64,000 nt of DNA from Duganella margarita (GCF_009857535.1 NZ_WWCS01000006.1:1-64000); one strand, 5' to 3'; positions 8,798-18,755 are shown, counted from the stretch's first letter. Notes: a model not told the origin generated them from the sequence alone. Program-made: numbers and translations.

Positions 8798-8823
8798 GGG
8801 TAGCCCAAGTGGCTGCCCTTTTT
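8798..8823 (+). terminator. Terminator-like hairpin in the osmC-ycaO leader
   Basis: The stem GGGTAGCC/GGCTGCCC (8798-8805 with 8811-8818, one G-T pair) has a 5-base loop and is followed directly by five T. It lies inside the predicted leader, 27 bases before the start codon, so it may act as an attenuator and not as the end of the upstream gene. Confidence 0.5.
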
Positions 8824-8849
8824 GCATTTCTTTTTCGGAATTCCCCCCC

Positions 8850-11051
8850 ATGGAAATTAAGGTCAATTTTCTCGACAAGCTGCGTCTCGAAGCCAAGTTC
8901 GACGACTTCACGGTGATTGCCGATCAACCGATCCGCTACAAAGGCGACGGCTCGGCGCCCGGTCCGTTCGATTACTTCCTGGCGTCATCGGCACTGTGCG
9001 CGGCGTATTTCGTCAAGTTGTACTGCAACACGCGCAATATCCCGACCGAAAATATTCGGCTGTCGCAGAACAATATCGTGGACCCGGAAAACCGCTACAA
9101 GCAGATCTTCAAGATTCAGGTCGAGCTGCCGGAAGACATTTCCGAAAAAGACCGCATCGGCATCCTGCGCTCGATCGACCGCTGCACGGTGAAAAAAGTG
9201 GTGCAGGAAGGCCCGGACTTCATCATCGAAGAAGTCGCCAACCTGGACGCCGACGCGCAGGCGCTGCTGACCGTCAGCCCGGGCGCCGACACCAGCACCT
9301 ATATCGCCGGCAAGGATCTGCCGCTGGAGCAAACCATCGCCAATATGTCCGGCTTGCTGGCCAGCCTCGGCATCAAGATTGAAATCGCCTCGTGGCGCAA
9401 CATCGTGCCGAACGTGTGGTCGCTGCACATCCGCGATGCCCATTCGCCGATGTGCTTCACCAACGGCAAGGGTTCGACCAAGGAAAGCGCGCTGGCCTCG
9501 GCGCTGGGCGAGTACATCGAGCGCATCAGCAATAACCACTTCTACGCCGGCGCCTTCTGGGGCGAAGACATTGCCAACGCCGAGTTCGTGCATTATCCGA
9601 ACGAGCGCTGGTTCAAGCCGGGTCCCAAAAGCAAGCTGCCGGCAGGCCTGCTGGATGAGTACACGCTGGAGATCTACAACCCGGACGGCGAACTGCGCGG
9701 CAAGCACCTGATCGACACCAACTCCGGCAATGTGGCGCGCGGCATCTGCGCGCTGCCGTTCACGCGCCGGTCGGACGGCGAGACGGTGTATTTCCCGTCC
9801 AACCTGATCGAGAACCTGTACGCCAGTAATGGCATGAGCGCTGGTAATACGCTGGTCGAGGCGCAGGTGCAGTGCCTGTCGGAGATTTTCGAGCGCGCCG
9901 TCAAGCGCGAGATCCTGGAGGGCGAAATCGCCTTGCCGGATGTGCCGCAAGAAGTGCTGGCGAAATATCCCGGCATCGTGGCCGGCATTCAGGGCCTGGA
10001 AGAGCAGGGCTTCCCGGTGCTGGTCAAGGATGCGTCGCTGGGCGGCCAATACCCGGTAATGTGCGTGACGCTGATGAACCCGCGCACCGGCGGCGTGTTC
10101 GCCTCGTTCGGCGCGCACCCGAGCCTGGAAGTGGCGCTGGAACGCAGCCTGACCGAACTGATGCAGGGCCGCAGCTTTGAAGGCCTGAACGACCTGCCGC
10201 GTCCGACCTTCGCCAGCGAAGCCGTCACCGAGCCATACAACTTCGTCGAGCACTTCATCGATTCCAGCGGCGTGGTGTCGTGGCGCTTCTTCAGCGCCAA
10301 GGCCGATTACGATTTCGTCGAGTGGGATTTTTCGGCGCAGGGCGACAACGCCAACGCCGAAGAGGCGGCGACTCTGTTCGGCATCCTCAAGGACATGGGC
10401 AAGGAAGTCTACACGGCGGTCTACGACCAGCTGGGCGCGACCGCCTGCCGCATCCTGGTGCCGGGCTATTCGGAAGTCTATCCGGTGGAAGACCTGATCT
10501 GGGATAACACCAACAAGTCGCTGCTGTTCCGCGAAGACATCCTGAACCTGCACCGCCTGGACGACGCCCAGCTGGAAGCGCTGCTGGACCGTCTGGAAAA
10601 CAACGAGCTGGACGACTACGGCGACATCGCCACCCTGATCGGCATCGAGTTCGACGAGAATACCGAGTGGGGCCAGCTGAACGTGCTGGAGCTGAAGCTG
10701 CTGATCAACCTGGCCTTGCAGCAGCTGGACGAAGCGCACGAGCTGGTCGGCGCCTTCCTGCAATACAACGACAACACGGTCGACCGCGGCCTGTTCTACC
10801 AGGCGCTGAACGTGGTGCTGGAAGTGGAACTGGACGACGAGCTGGAACTGGACGACTACGTGGCCAATTTCCGCCGCATGTTCGGCAACGAGCGCATGGA
10901 CGCGGTGCTGGGTTCGGTGGACGGCAGCGTGCGCTTCTACGGTCTGACGCCCACCAGCATGCAGCTGGAAGGCCTGGAGCGCCATCAGCGGTTGCTCGAT
11001 AGCTACAAAAAACTGCACGCAGCACGCGCCAGGGCGGCTGCAGGCCGCTGA
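8850..11051 (+). CDS. OsmC domain/YcaO domain fusion protein
   Basis: A 733-residue protein. Residues about 1-135 resemble OsmC (MEIKVNFLDKLRLEAKFDDF; GPFDYFLASSALCAAYFVKLYC, a cysteine in the usual OsmC position). The rest is a YcaO domain with the ATP-binding region (KGSTKESALASALGEYIER; later LSEIFERAVKREI and LTELMQGRSFEG). Characterised YcaO proteins use ATP to activate peptide backbone amides. The E. coli YcaO itself is linked to beta-methylthiolation of ribosomal protein S12. No precursor peptide or partner is adjacent. I chose ATG 8850 because it begins the OsmC homology; the earlier in-frame Met lies upstream of the leader hairpin. Confidence 0.88.
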   Translation: MEIKVNFLDKLRLEAKFDDFTVIADQPIRYKGDGSAPGPFDYFLASSALCAAYFVKLYCNTRNIPTENIRLSQNNIVDPENRYKQIFKIQVELPEDISEKDRIGILRSIDRCTVKKVVQEGPDFIIEEVANLDADAQALLTVSPGADTSTYIAGKDLPLEQTIANMSGLLASLGIKIEIASWRNIVPNVWSLHIRDAHSPMCFTNGKGSTKESALASALGEYIERISNNHFYAGAFWGEDIANAEFVHYPNERWFKPGPKSKLPAGLLDEYTLEIYNPDGELRGKHLIDTNSGNVARGICALPFTRRSDGETVYFPSNLIENLYASNGMSAGNTLVEAQVQCLSEIFERAVKREILEGEIALPDVPQEVLAKYPGIVAGIQGLEEQGFPVLVKDASLGGQYPVMCVTLMNPRTGGVFASFGAHPSLEVALERSLTELMQGRSFEGLNDLPRPTFASEAVTEPYNFVEHFIDSSGVVSWRFFSAKADYDFVEWDFSAQGDNANAEEAATLFGILKDMGKEVYTAVYDQLGATACRILVPGYSEVYPVEDLIWDNTNKSLLFREDILNLHRLDDAQLEALLDRLENNELDDYGDIATLIGIEFDENTEWGQLNVLELKLLINLALQQLDEAHELVGAFLQYNDNTVDRGLFYQALNVVLEVELDDELELDDYVANFRRMFGNERMDAVLGSVDGSVRFYGLTPTSMQLEGLERHQRLLDSYKKLHAARARAAAGR

Positions 11052-11133
11052 ATCTGCCCGCTCGCCCTCGGTTGTGTCATACTGCCGCGCTTCAAGTGTG
11101 CGCAATATGTTCAATAAAGCAACGGAGGCAGCA

Positions 11134-12528
11134 GTGAGTATTTTTAGAACCAAGGATTTCGACGCAATGCGCGCAGCCAGCGCCAAGCCGGGCGGGCTGA
11201 GGAAAGTCCTTGGCCCCGTCGACCTGGTGCTGATGGGGATCGGCGCGATTGTCGGCACCGGCATCTTTGTGTTGACCGGCAGCGGCGCGACCACCGCCGG
11301 CCCGGCATTGGCCTTGTCGTTCGTGGTGGCGGCGTTTGCCTGCGGCTTCGCCGCCCTGTGCTACGCGGAGTTCGCCTCCATCCTGCCGGTTGCCGGCGGT
11401 ATCTATACTTACAGTTACGCCATCCTCGGTGAAATCATCGCCTGGATGATCGGCTGGGACTTGATCCTCGAGTACGGCCTGGTGACTTCGGCCGTATCGG
11501 TCGGCTGGTCCGGCTATTTCCAATCCCTCATCAGCGGTTTCGGCCTGCACATCCCGGTGGCGCTGTCCGCTGCTCCCGGCGCGCTGCCTGGCGTGACCAC
11601 CTTCTTCAACCTGCCTGCGTTCGTCATCATGATGGTGCTGACCGTCATGCTGTCGCTGGGCGTGCGCGAATCGGCCCGTATCAACAACATCATGGTGGTG
11701 ATCAAGATCGCCGTGGTACTGCTGTTCATCTTCGTCGGCGTGCGCCATGTAACGCCGGCCAACTGGCATCCGTTCATGCCGTACGGCGGCACCGGCGTGA
11801 TGAGCGCGGCGGCGCTGGTGTTCTTCGCCTTCATCGGCTTTGACGCGGTGACCACGGCGGCGGAAGAGGTCAAGCAACCGAAGCGCGACCTGCCGATCGG
11901 CATCATCGGTTCGCTGGCGGTCTGCACCGTGCTGTATGTGGTGGTCAGCCTGATCATGACCGGCATCGTGCCGTTCACCCAATTCAAGGGCATCGACCAT
12001 CCGGTCTCGCTGGCGCTGCAATTCGCCGGTGAAAATTGGGTCGCCGGTTTCGTCGACGTCGGCGCTATCCTCGGCATGAGTACCGTGATCCTGGTTATGG
12101 CGTTCGGCCAGACCCGCGTGCTGTACGCCATGTCGCGCGACGGTCTGCTGCCGAAGCAGCTGTCGGCGCTGAACGGCAAGGGCACGCCGATCGTGGCGAC
12201 CTGGCTGGTCGGCATCGTGTTCGGGCTGCTCGGCGCGCTGGTGCCGCTGCAGGTGCTGGGCGAGCTGGCCAACATCGGCACGCTGGCGGCGTTCTGTCTG
12301 GTCTCGGTGGCGGTAATCGTGCTGCGCAAGCAGCGCCCTGATCTGAAGCCGGCGTTCCGCTGCCCTGGCGTGCCGGTGATTCCGGCGCTGGCCATCCTGT
12401 TCTGCGGCGCGCTGATGGTGTTCCTCAGCGCCGTCACCTGGATCGCCTTCATCATCTGGCTGCTGATCGGCCTGGTGGTGTACTTCACCTACGCGCGGCA
12501 TCACTCGGCGCTGAACAAAGCGCACTGA
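11134..12528 (+). CDS. APC-family amino acid permease
   Basis: A 464-residue integral membrane protein with about 12 hydrophobic segments. It has the APC signature GIGAIVGTGIFVLTG near the N-terminus and FFAFIGFDAVTTAAEE in the middle. It resembles the cationic/broad amino acid transporter group. I prefer the GTG start at 11134: it has a perfect GGAGG five bases upstream (11124-11128) and opens with SIFRTKDFDAM, typical for the family. The alternative ATG at 11107 adds nine residues. A hybrid histidine kinase follows after 3 bp, so the two are probably cotranscribed. The kinase may respond to the transported solute. Confidence 0.9.
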   Translation: MSIFRTKDFDAMRAASAKPGGLRKVLGPVDLVLMGIGAIVGTGIFVLTGSGATTAGPALALSFVVAAFACGFAALCYAEFASILPVAGGIYTYSYAILGEIIAWMIGWDLILEYGLVTSAVSVGWSGYFQSLISGFGLHIPVALSAAPGALPGVTTFFNLPAFVIMMVLTVMLSLGVRESARINNIMVVIKIAVVLLFIFVGVRHVTPANWHPFMPYGGTGVMSAAALVFFAFIGFDAVTTAAEEVKQPKRDLPIGIIGSLAVCTVLYVVVSLIMTGIVPFTQFKGIDHPVSLALQFAGENWVAGFVDVGAILGMSTVILVMAFGQTRVLYAMSRDGLLPKQLSALNGKGTPIVATWLVGIVFGLLGALVPLQVLGELANIGTLAAFCLVSVAVIVLRKQRPDLKPAFRCPGVPVIPALAILFCGALMVFLSAVTWIAFIIWLLIGLVVYFTYARHHSALNKAH

Positions 12529-12531
12529 CCC

Positions 12532-14727
12532 ATGCCCATGGCGCCGCTGCTCGCCTGGCGTAGCGCCGTGTCACGGCGCCTGCAGGCGCTCGACCACGGC
12601 GACCAGGGTCTGCAAGGCTGGCGCCAACGGCTGCTGGATGGTTTGTGTGCGGTGGCTTTCTGGCTGGGGTTGCTGGCCATGTTGCCCAGCATCTGGGGCA
12701 GCGCGCGCCAGGGGCACTGGCCGCTGATCGTCACCGACGTGGTGGCGCTGGCCGGCATGGTGGTGCTGAACTACCGCCGCAGCATCGCTTATCGCTGGCG
12801 CGCCGGCGCCTTGCTGGGCATCGCCTACCTGCTGGCGGTGATGCTGCTGTTTGCGATGGGGCCGCTGTCGCAGATCTATTTGCTGGCGGTGCCGGTGCTG
12901 TGCACGGTGCTGATCGGCAGCACGGCCGCCATGTTGGCGCTGCTGGCCTGTACCGCGACGCTGTTCCTGGCCGGCTACGTCGGCGGCATTGAGCCGGGCC
13001 TGGCGGTGATGGTGGTCGGCCCGCTGGCGCACTGGCTGATCCTGAGCGTGAACTTCCTGCTGGTGGCCAGCATTTTGTGCGTGTCCTGCTCGTATCTGCT
13101 GCATGGACTGGCCGGCGCGCTGGTGCGCGAACGCGCGATCCACGCGCAAAATGCCGAAGCGCTGGCGGCGCGGCGCGCGGCCGAAGTCTCCAGCCAGCTC
13201 AAGAGCGATTTCCTGGCCATGATCAGCCACGAGGTGCGCACGCCGCTGGGCGGCGTCATCGGCATGCTGCGCTCGGCGCTGCGCGACGCCAGCCTGCCGC
13301 ACGCTACCCGCGACAAGCTGCGCCTGAGCCTGAGCAACGCCGAGGTGCTGCTGCAAATCATCAACGATATCCTCGATTTTTCTCGCCTGGAAGCGGGCAA
13401 GATGCCGCTCGAGCATCTGGACTTCGACCTGCCGGCCGTGCTGCGCGATGTGGTCGACCTGCTGGCCAACCGCGCCGAGGCCAAGGGCATTTCCCTGGTG
13501 GCCGAAGTCGATCCGGCGCTGCCGGTCTGGTGGCGCGGCGATCCGACGCGGCTGCGCCAGGTGGTGGTCAACCTGGTCGGCAACGGCATCAAGTTCACCG
13601 AGCGCGGCGAGGTGTGCGTCAGCGTCGCGCCGGGGCAGGAGGGGCCGGGCATCGTCATCACCGTGCGCGACACCGGCATCGGCATCGCGGCCGAAGCGCT
13701 GGGCCGGCTGTTCCAGAAATTCGAGCAGGCCGACGCCGCCACTTCGCGCAAATACGGCGGCGCCGGCCTTGGCCTGGCGATCTGCAAGAATATCGTGGCG
13801 GCCATGGGCGGGCGGATCGAGGCCACCAGCGAGCCGGGCGTGGGCAGCGTGTTCCGCGTGCTGCTGCCGCTGGAACATGGCGTGCCGGCGCCGGCCGCGC
13901 CGGTGGAACTGCTGCGTCCTCACCAGGCCAGCCTGGCGGTGCTGTGCGCCGAGGACGGCAGCATCAACCAGCTGATCCTGCGCGAACTGCTGGGCTATAT
14001 GGGCCACACCATCACTATCGTCGAGGATGGCGTGGCGGCGCTGGAAGAACTGGCTGCGCGCGACTATGATTTGCTGATCATGGATGACCGCATGCCGCGC
14101 ATGGACGGCTATGCCGCCCTGCAACGCCTGCGCGCCGGGCGGGATGGCGTGCGCAACCCCGCCATTCCTGTGATTGCGTTGACGGCCAACGCCGGGCCGG
14201 AGGACCGCCAGCGTTTCCTGGCGGCCGGCGCCAACGGTTTCCTGCCCAAGCCGATTGACGAGAACGATTTGCACACCGAAATCGCGCGCCAGCTGGATGC
14301 CTTGCTGGCGCAGGGCCGTCCGCTGATCGCCGACCGGCACGCCATGCCGGCCAGGCTGGACGCGATGTTCGGCGTAACGACTGCACCGGCGTCGAGCGCC
14401 GCGTCGCGCACGGCGCCATCGACGACCGATTCCAGCGACAAACTGTACCGCGCCATGCGCGCCGCCTTCCAGATCGAAGGACCGCGCTTGCTGGACGTCG
14501 CCCAACAGGGATTGGATCACGGCGACGCCGCAGCGGTCGCCCTGGCCGCCCATCGGCTGATGGGGGCGGTGGCTTACCTTGGCGCCGACTCGCTGCACGC
14601 GCGCTGCGCCAAGATCGAGCGGCTGGCCGACGCCGCCGAGCTGGAAGCGCTGGCGCCGCACCTGGCGGCGCTCAAGCTGGAGCTGGAGCAGGCGTTGAAA
14701 ACGCTGGCGTCGAACGCGCCAGCCTGA
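12532..14727 (+). CDS. Hybrid sensor histidine kinase (HisKA-HATPase-REC-Hpt)
   Basis: A 731-residue inner-membrane protein. Several hydrophobic segments cover about residues 38-195, then a HisKA domain with His233 in ISHEVRTPLGG, a HATPase_c domain (GNGIKFT, DTGIGI, GAGLGLAI), a receiver domain with Asp518 in MDDRMPRMDG, and a C-terminal Hpt domain with His674 in AAHRLMGAVAYLG. All phosphorelay residues are present. The membrane part has no large periplasmic loop, so it may sense within the membrane or through its partner. It starts 3 bp after the APC permease, so a transporter-kinase pair is likely. No cognate response regulator is adjacent. Confidence 0.92.
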   Translation: MPMAPLLAWRSAVSRRLQALDHGDQGLQGWRQRLLDGLCAVAFWLGLLAMLPSIWGSARQGHWPLIVTDVVALAGMVVLNYRRSIAYRWRAGALLGIAYLLAVMLLFAMGPLSQIYLLAVPVLCTVLIGSTAAMLALLACTATLFLAGYVGGIEPGLAVMVVGPLAHWLILSVNFLLVASILCVSCSYLLHGLAGALVRERAIHAQNAEALAARRAAEVSSQLKSDFLAMISHEVRTPLGGVIGMLRSALRDASLPHATRDKLRLSLSNAEVLLQIINDILDFSRLEAGKMPLEHLDFDLPAVLRDVVDLLANRAEAKGISLVAEVDPALPVWWRGDPTRLRQVVVNLVGNGIKFTERGEVCVSVAPGQEGPGIVITVRDTGIGIAAEALGRLFQKFEQADAATSRKYGGAGLGLAICKNIVAAMGGRIEATSEPGVGSVFRVLLPLEHGVPAPAAPVELLRPHQASLAVLCAEDGSINQLILRELLGYMGHTITIVEDGVAALEELAARDYDLLIMDDRMPRMDGYAALQRLRAGRDGVRNPAIPVIALTANAGPEDRQRFLAAGANGFLPKPIDENDLHTEIARQLDALLAQGRPLIADRHAMPARLDAMFGVTTAPASSAASRTAPSTTDSSDKLYRAMRAAFQIEGPRLLDVAQQGLDHGDAAAVALAAHRLMGAVAYLGADSLHARCAKIERLADAAELEALAPHLAALKLELEQALKTLASNAPA

Positions 14728-14730
14728 CCA

Positions 14731-15636
14731 TCACTTCAGGAAATCCACCAGCTTCGGCACCACTTGCGCGGTGGCTTCTTCCATCAGCCAGTGGCCGCTG
14801 TTCTTGACCACCACGCCTTCCACATTGGTGTCCACCAAGCGCGCCTGCTGGATCAGGAACTCGCCCGAGGCTTTTTCGCCGGTCAGCACCAGCATCGGCA
14901 TCGTCAGCGGCGTCTTGGCGTAGCCGGCGAAGTCCTTGGCATCCTGCTCGAAGGCGCGGAACACTTCAAAGCCGGCGCGCATATGGCCTGGTTGCGCATA
15001 TTCGTTGGTGTAGAACTTGCGGTCCGCTTCGCTCAGCGACTTGGTCTTGTCGGCGGCAAAATCATTCCAGAAATGCTCGAAGTAGGTGCGCTCGCGGCCT
15101 TTGACCAGGGCCAGCGGGGTTTCGCCGTAGAAGTGGAAGTGCCACAGGTCGCGCAGCAGCCACACATCCTTCCAGTTGCCGACGCCCGGCAGGAACGCAT
15201 CCATCAGCGCGATCTTGCTGACTTCCTGCGGATACTGGGCGGCGTAAGCGTAGGCCACCATCAGGCCGATATCATGGCCGACCACCTTGGCCGACTTGAT
15301 GCCCAGGCTGGTCGCCAGCGCGTGCACATCCTGCGCCATCACCGACTTGGTGTACGGGCCTTGCGGCAGGCCGGACTGGCCGAAGCCGCGCAGGTCCGGC
15401 GCGATCACCAGGTGGTCTTTCGACAGTTTGTCGATCAGCGGCAGCCACATATGGCTTGACTCGGTATAGCCGTGCAGCAGGATGACCGGATCGCCTTTGC
15501 CGGTCGTCAGGTAGTGCAGCCGCACGCCGTTGACTTCGGCGAACTGGCTCTTCGGCGCCTCGGCATGGGCCGGTCCCGCGACCACGCCGAGCAACAGCAG
15601 GCCGGCGGCCAGCAGCTTGGTAAACATAGCTTGCAT
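14731..15636 (-). CDS. Secreted alpha/beta hydrolase, epoxide hydrolase/dehalogenase type
   Basis: A 301-residue protein with a Sec signal peptide (cleavage near Ala-His-Ala, residue 25). It has the oxyanion motif HGYTESSHMW, an aspartate nucleophile (Asp122 in VVGHDIGLM) and a C-terminal catalytic His in NSGHWLMEE. An Asp nucleophile points to the epoxide hydrolase/haloalkane dehalogenase branch and argues against a serine esterase. The start ATG at 15636 has AGGAGG seven bases upstream. It converges with the hybrid kinase and diverges from the beta-propeller kinase. The substrate is unknown. Confidence 0.85.
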   Translation of the reverse strand: MQAMFTKLLAAGLLLLGVVAGPAHAEAPKSQFAEVNGVRLHYLTTGKGDPVILLHGYTESSHMWLPLIDKLSKDHLVIAPDLRGFGQSGLPQGPYTKSVMAQDVHALATSLGIKSAKVVGHDIGLMVAYAYAAQYPQEVSKIALMDAFLPGVGNWKDVWLLRDLWHFHFYGETPLALVKGRERTYFEHFWNDFAADKTKSLSEADRKFYTNEYAQPGHMRAGFEVFRAFEQDAKDFAGYAKTPLTMPMLVLTGEKASGEFLIQQARLVDTNVEGVVVKNSGHWLMEEATAQVVPKLVDFLK

Positions 15637-15773
15637 GATAAATCCTCCTCATTTGGTGAAGCAGACAGCATAGCTAGCAGCCTCAAACGGACATACACAC
15701 GATCGGGTGATTTCTATACAATATTCGCCAATAGCAAACAAATTCCGAATTACAACTAATTGTTGGTTGCGCT

Positions 15774-18755
15774 TTGATGAAGAGACCATTGCCGGCTTAC
15801 GGCAAGGCACTGGCCTTGTTTGTGATGCTGTCCTGCTGCGTGTTGCCCGCTGTGTGCCACGCCCAGGCGCAGGCCGTAGTGCAAGCGGAGCGTCCGGCCA
15901 TCAATCTGCATCACACCAGCTGGACCGCCCGTGACGGCGCACCGGCGCTGGTGTTGTCGATGACGCAGACCACCGATGGCTGGCTGTGGCTGGGCGGTCC
16001 GACCGGCCTGTATCGGTTTGACGGCATCCAGTTCGAACAGTTCGTGCCGTCCAATGGGCCGCTGCTGACGCGCAACGTCAGTGTGGTCAACGCGTTTGCC
16101 GACGGTTCGCTGTGGATCGGCTATCGCACCGGCGGCGTTGCGCGCCTGCAGAACGGCCTGGTCCGCAACTATGGCGAACGCGACGGCTTGCCGGCCCGCG
16201 CCGCATGGGGCGTCGAGCAGGACGGCAGCGGCCGCATCTGGGCGGCCACGCCGCTCGGCATGCGGTACCTGGAGCAGGACCGCTGGCTGGCGCCGGCCAG
16301 CGCCTGGAATCTGCCCGCGACGTCGTACAAAACGCTGATGCGCGACCGCCGGGGCGTGCTGTGGGCGCAGGGCGAGGCCGGCGTGTTTTTCCTCAAGCCG
16401 GGCGCCGCGCGGTTTGAGCGGGCGGCGGTCGACAGCGGCACCGGCGTGCTGTTCGACCTGGCCCACGACAGCGTGGTCAGCTGGAATGCGACACAAGGAA
16501 AGTTCCGCCAGGTGGCCGGCCGTCCGCAGGATCTGCAGCCGCGCCTCTGGCAACACCTGGGCGATCCGGCCAGCCTGCTGTTTGATCGCCGCGGCGACCT
16601 GTGGGTTGGCACGCGCGACGGCCTGGCGTACCACACGCCGCAAGGCATCGCGCGCACCTTGCCGGCGCACGGGCTGAGCGGGCGCCAGGTCAGCGCCGTG
16701 TTCGAGGACCGGGAAGGCAATATCTGGGCCGCGACCGCCAGCGGCATCGACCGGTTCGCGCGGCGCCGGCTCACCAGGATCGCGGTAACGGAGGCGGCCA
16801 TCGGTCACGCCATCCTGGCCGACGATAACGGCGGCGCCTGGATCGGCGGCTTTCACGTGGCGGCCGGCGATGCCGGGCTGGCCGAGGTGACGCCGCTGTG
16901 GCCGCCGGGCAGCGACGGCTGGTCCGGCATGCTGACCAGCTTTACCCGTACCAGCGACGGCGTGCTGTGGGGTTCCACCTACGGCGCTTTGCGCCGGGTG
17001 CAGGGGGGCGACCGCCGCAAGATCGCCTTGCCGCCGTTTGCCGGCGGCGCCTTCGTGCCACTGGTGCAGGCGGACCGGGACAATAGTGTGCTGGTGTCGC
17101 TCAAGCAGCATGGCTTATACCGGCGCAAGCCCGACGGCGCATGGCAGAAACTCGGCGATCCGGGCGAGGTCAGCGTGATGGCCCGCAGCGACGCGGCTGG
17201 CCTGTGGCTGGCCTGCTTCGACGGCAAGCTGGTGCATGCCGAAGGCGCCCAGTGGCGCAGCTATGGCGCCGCGCAGGGCCTGTCGGTGGGGCTGGTAATG
17301 GCGCTCCACCTGCATGGGCTGCACGTCTGGGTCGGCGGCGACACCGGCCTGGCGTGGCTGGACGGCGAGCGCTTCCGGCCGGTGCGCGGCGTCAAGGGCG
17401 AGACCTTCGACGGCATTTCCGGCATCGTGGAACTGGACAACGGCGACCTGTGGCTCAACGCCGCGGCCGGCCTGTTCCGGATTCCCGGCGCCGAGCTGGC
17501 CAGGCTGCAGCGCAGCCCGGACTACCGGGTGCAATACGAGCGCCTCGACCAGCTGGACGGCATGGACGGCATCGCTCCGCGCCTGGTGCCGTCGCCGTCG
17601 ATGGTGCTGGCGTCCGATGGCCGCCTGTGGGTGATGCGCTCGTCCGGCGTGTTTCGGCTGAACCCGGCCGATCCGGAGCCGCCGGCGCCGGCGCAGCCGG
17701 TCATCATCAAGCGCATCGGCGCGCCCGGCGCCAGTCTGCCGCTGCAGCAACCGTTGCGGTTGGCCGCCGGCAGTTCGGCGGTGCAGATCGACTACACGGT
17801 GCCGGCGCTGGCGTTGCCGGAACGGGTGCGCTTCCGGTACCGCGTCGACGAAACCGATGCGGACTGGCAGGAAGTGGGCGGGCGCCGCAGCGCCTATCTG
17901 AGCAACCTGCGCGCCGGCGACTACCATTTCCGCGTGGCGGCGTCGGATTACAACGGCCACTGGCCGGCGCACGACACCATGGTGCACTTCACGATTGCGC
18001 CGGCCATCACCGAGACCTGGTGGTTCCGCACGCTGTGCGGCGCGCTGCTGCTGGCGGGCGCGTATCTGAGTTACCGCTGGCATCTCGGCCGCCTGCGCCG
18101 GCAGATGGCCAACCGCCTGCGCGAGCGGGTGAGCGAGCGCGAGCGCATCGCGCGCGAGCTGCACGACACCTTGCTGCAATCGGTGCAAGGCCTGATTCTG
18201 CATGTGCACGCCGCGACACAGCGCCTGCCGGACCAGGACAGCACGCGCCTGCAGCTGGAAACCGCGTTGCTGCAAGCGGACAATGTGGTGGACGAGGGGC
18301 GCGGCCGCATCCGCGAGCTGCGCGGCGAAGACGCCGGCAAGGCCAACTTCCCGGACGCGGTGCTGGCCGCCGCGACCCGGCTGCGGCCGCACGATGCGCC
18401 GCCGGTGCAGCTTAGCCTGGTGGGCACGCCGCGCCGGCTCGATCCCACCATGCAGGAAGAAGCGCTCGCCATCGTCACCGAGGCCATCGCCAACGCCTAC
18501 CGCCACGCCGGCGCCGGGCGGATCGAAGTCGAGTTGCAATATGGCGCGCGTGAGCTACGCTGTACTGTACGCGATGATGGCGCCGGCATCGCGGCCGACG
18601 TCCTGCGCGACGGCGGCCGCCAGCACCACTGGGGCATGCGCGGCATGACCGAGCGCGCCGACCGGATCAAGGCCAAGCTGGTGTTGCGTAGTGGCGAAGG
18701 CAGCGGGACCGAATGGCAACTGGTGCTGCCCGCCGCGCTGGCATATACCCGATAG
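15774..18755 (+). CDS. Beta-propeller sensor histidine kinase (Reg_prop, Y_Y_Y, HisKA_3)
   Basis: A 993-residue protein. It has a signal peptide (about 1-30), a long periplasmic region of repeated Trp/Gly-rich blades (WTARDGAP, GWLWLGGPTGLYRFDG, NIWAATASGIDRF), a Y_Y_Y domain (about 670-745), one membrane segment (about 750-768), then HisKA_3 with His797 in IARELHDTLLQSVQG and a HATPase_c domain. This is a large-ectodomain NarX/DegS-type kinase for an unknown extracellular or periplasmic ligand. The response regulator at 18816 follows after 60 bp. No clear ribosome site is seen before the start; the adjacent Met at 15777 is an alternative. Confidence 0.9.
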   Translation: MMKRPLPAYGKALALFVMLSCCVLPAVCHAQAQAVVQAERPAINLHHTSWTARDGAPALVLSMTQTTDGWLWLGGPTGLYRFDGIQFEQFVPSNGPLLTRNVSVVNAFADGSLWIGYRTGGVARLQNGLVRNYGERDGLPARAAWGVEQDGSGRIWAATPLGMRYLEQDRWLAPASAWNLPATSYKTLMRDRRGVLWAQGEAGVFFLKPGAARFERAAVDSGTGVLFDLAHDSVVSWNATQGKFRQVAGRPQDLQPRLWQHLGDPASLLFDRRGDLWVGTRDGLAYHTPQGIARTLPAHGLSGRQVSAVFEDREGNIWAATASGIDRFARRRLTRIAVTEAAIGHAILADDNGGAWIGGFHVAAGDAGLAEVTPLWPPGSDGWSGMLTSFTRTSDGVLWGSTYGALRRVQGGDRRKIALPPFAGGAFVPLVQADRDNSVLVSLKQHGLYRRKPDGAWQKLGDPGEVSVMARSDAAGLWLACFDGKLVHAEGAQWRSYGAAQGLSVGLVMALHLHGLHVWVGGDTGLAWLDGERFRPVRGVKGETFDGISGIVELDNGDLWLNAAAGLFRIPGAELARLQRSPDYRVQYERLDQLDGMDGIAPRLVPSPSMVLASDGRLWVMRSSGVFRLNPADPEPPAPAQPVIIKRIGAPGASLPLQQPLRLAAGSSAVQIDYTVPALALPERVRFRYRVDETDADWQEVGGRRSAYLSNLRAGDYHFRVAASDYNGHWPAHDTMVHFTIAPAITETWWFRTLCGALLLAGAYLSYRWHLGRLRRQMANRLRERVSERERIARELHDTLLQSVQGLILHVHAATQRLPDQDSTRLQLETALLQADNVVDEGRGRIRELRGEDAGKANFPDAVLAAATRLRPHDAPPVQLSLVGTPRRLDPTMQEEALAIVTEAIANAYRHAGAGRIEVELQYGARELRCTVRDDGAGIAADVLRDGGRQHHWGMRGMTERADRIKAKLVLRSGEGSGTEWQLVLPAALAYTR

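Noticed and set aside
8985..11294. 769-residue minus-strand open frame opposite osmC-ycaO
   Set aside because: It is a high-GC shadow: its His/Gln/Arg-rich composition mirrors the plus-strand codons, with no domain pattern and a real gene on the other strand.
12571..14661. 696-residue minus-strand open frame opposite the hybrid kinase
   Set aside because: Shadow frame; all phosphorelay motifs are on the plus strand.
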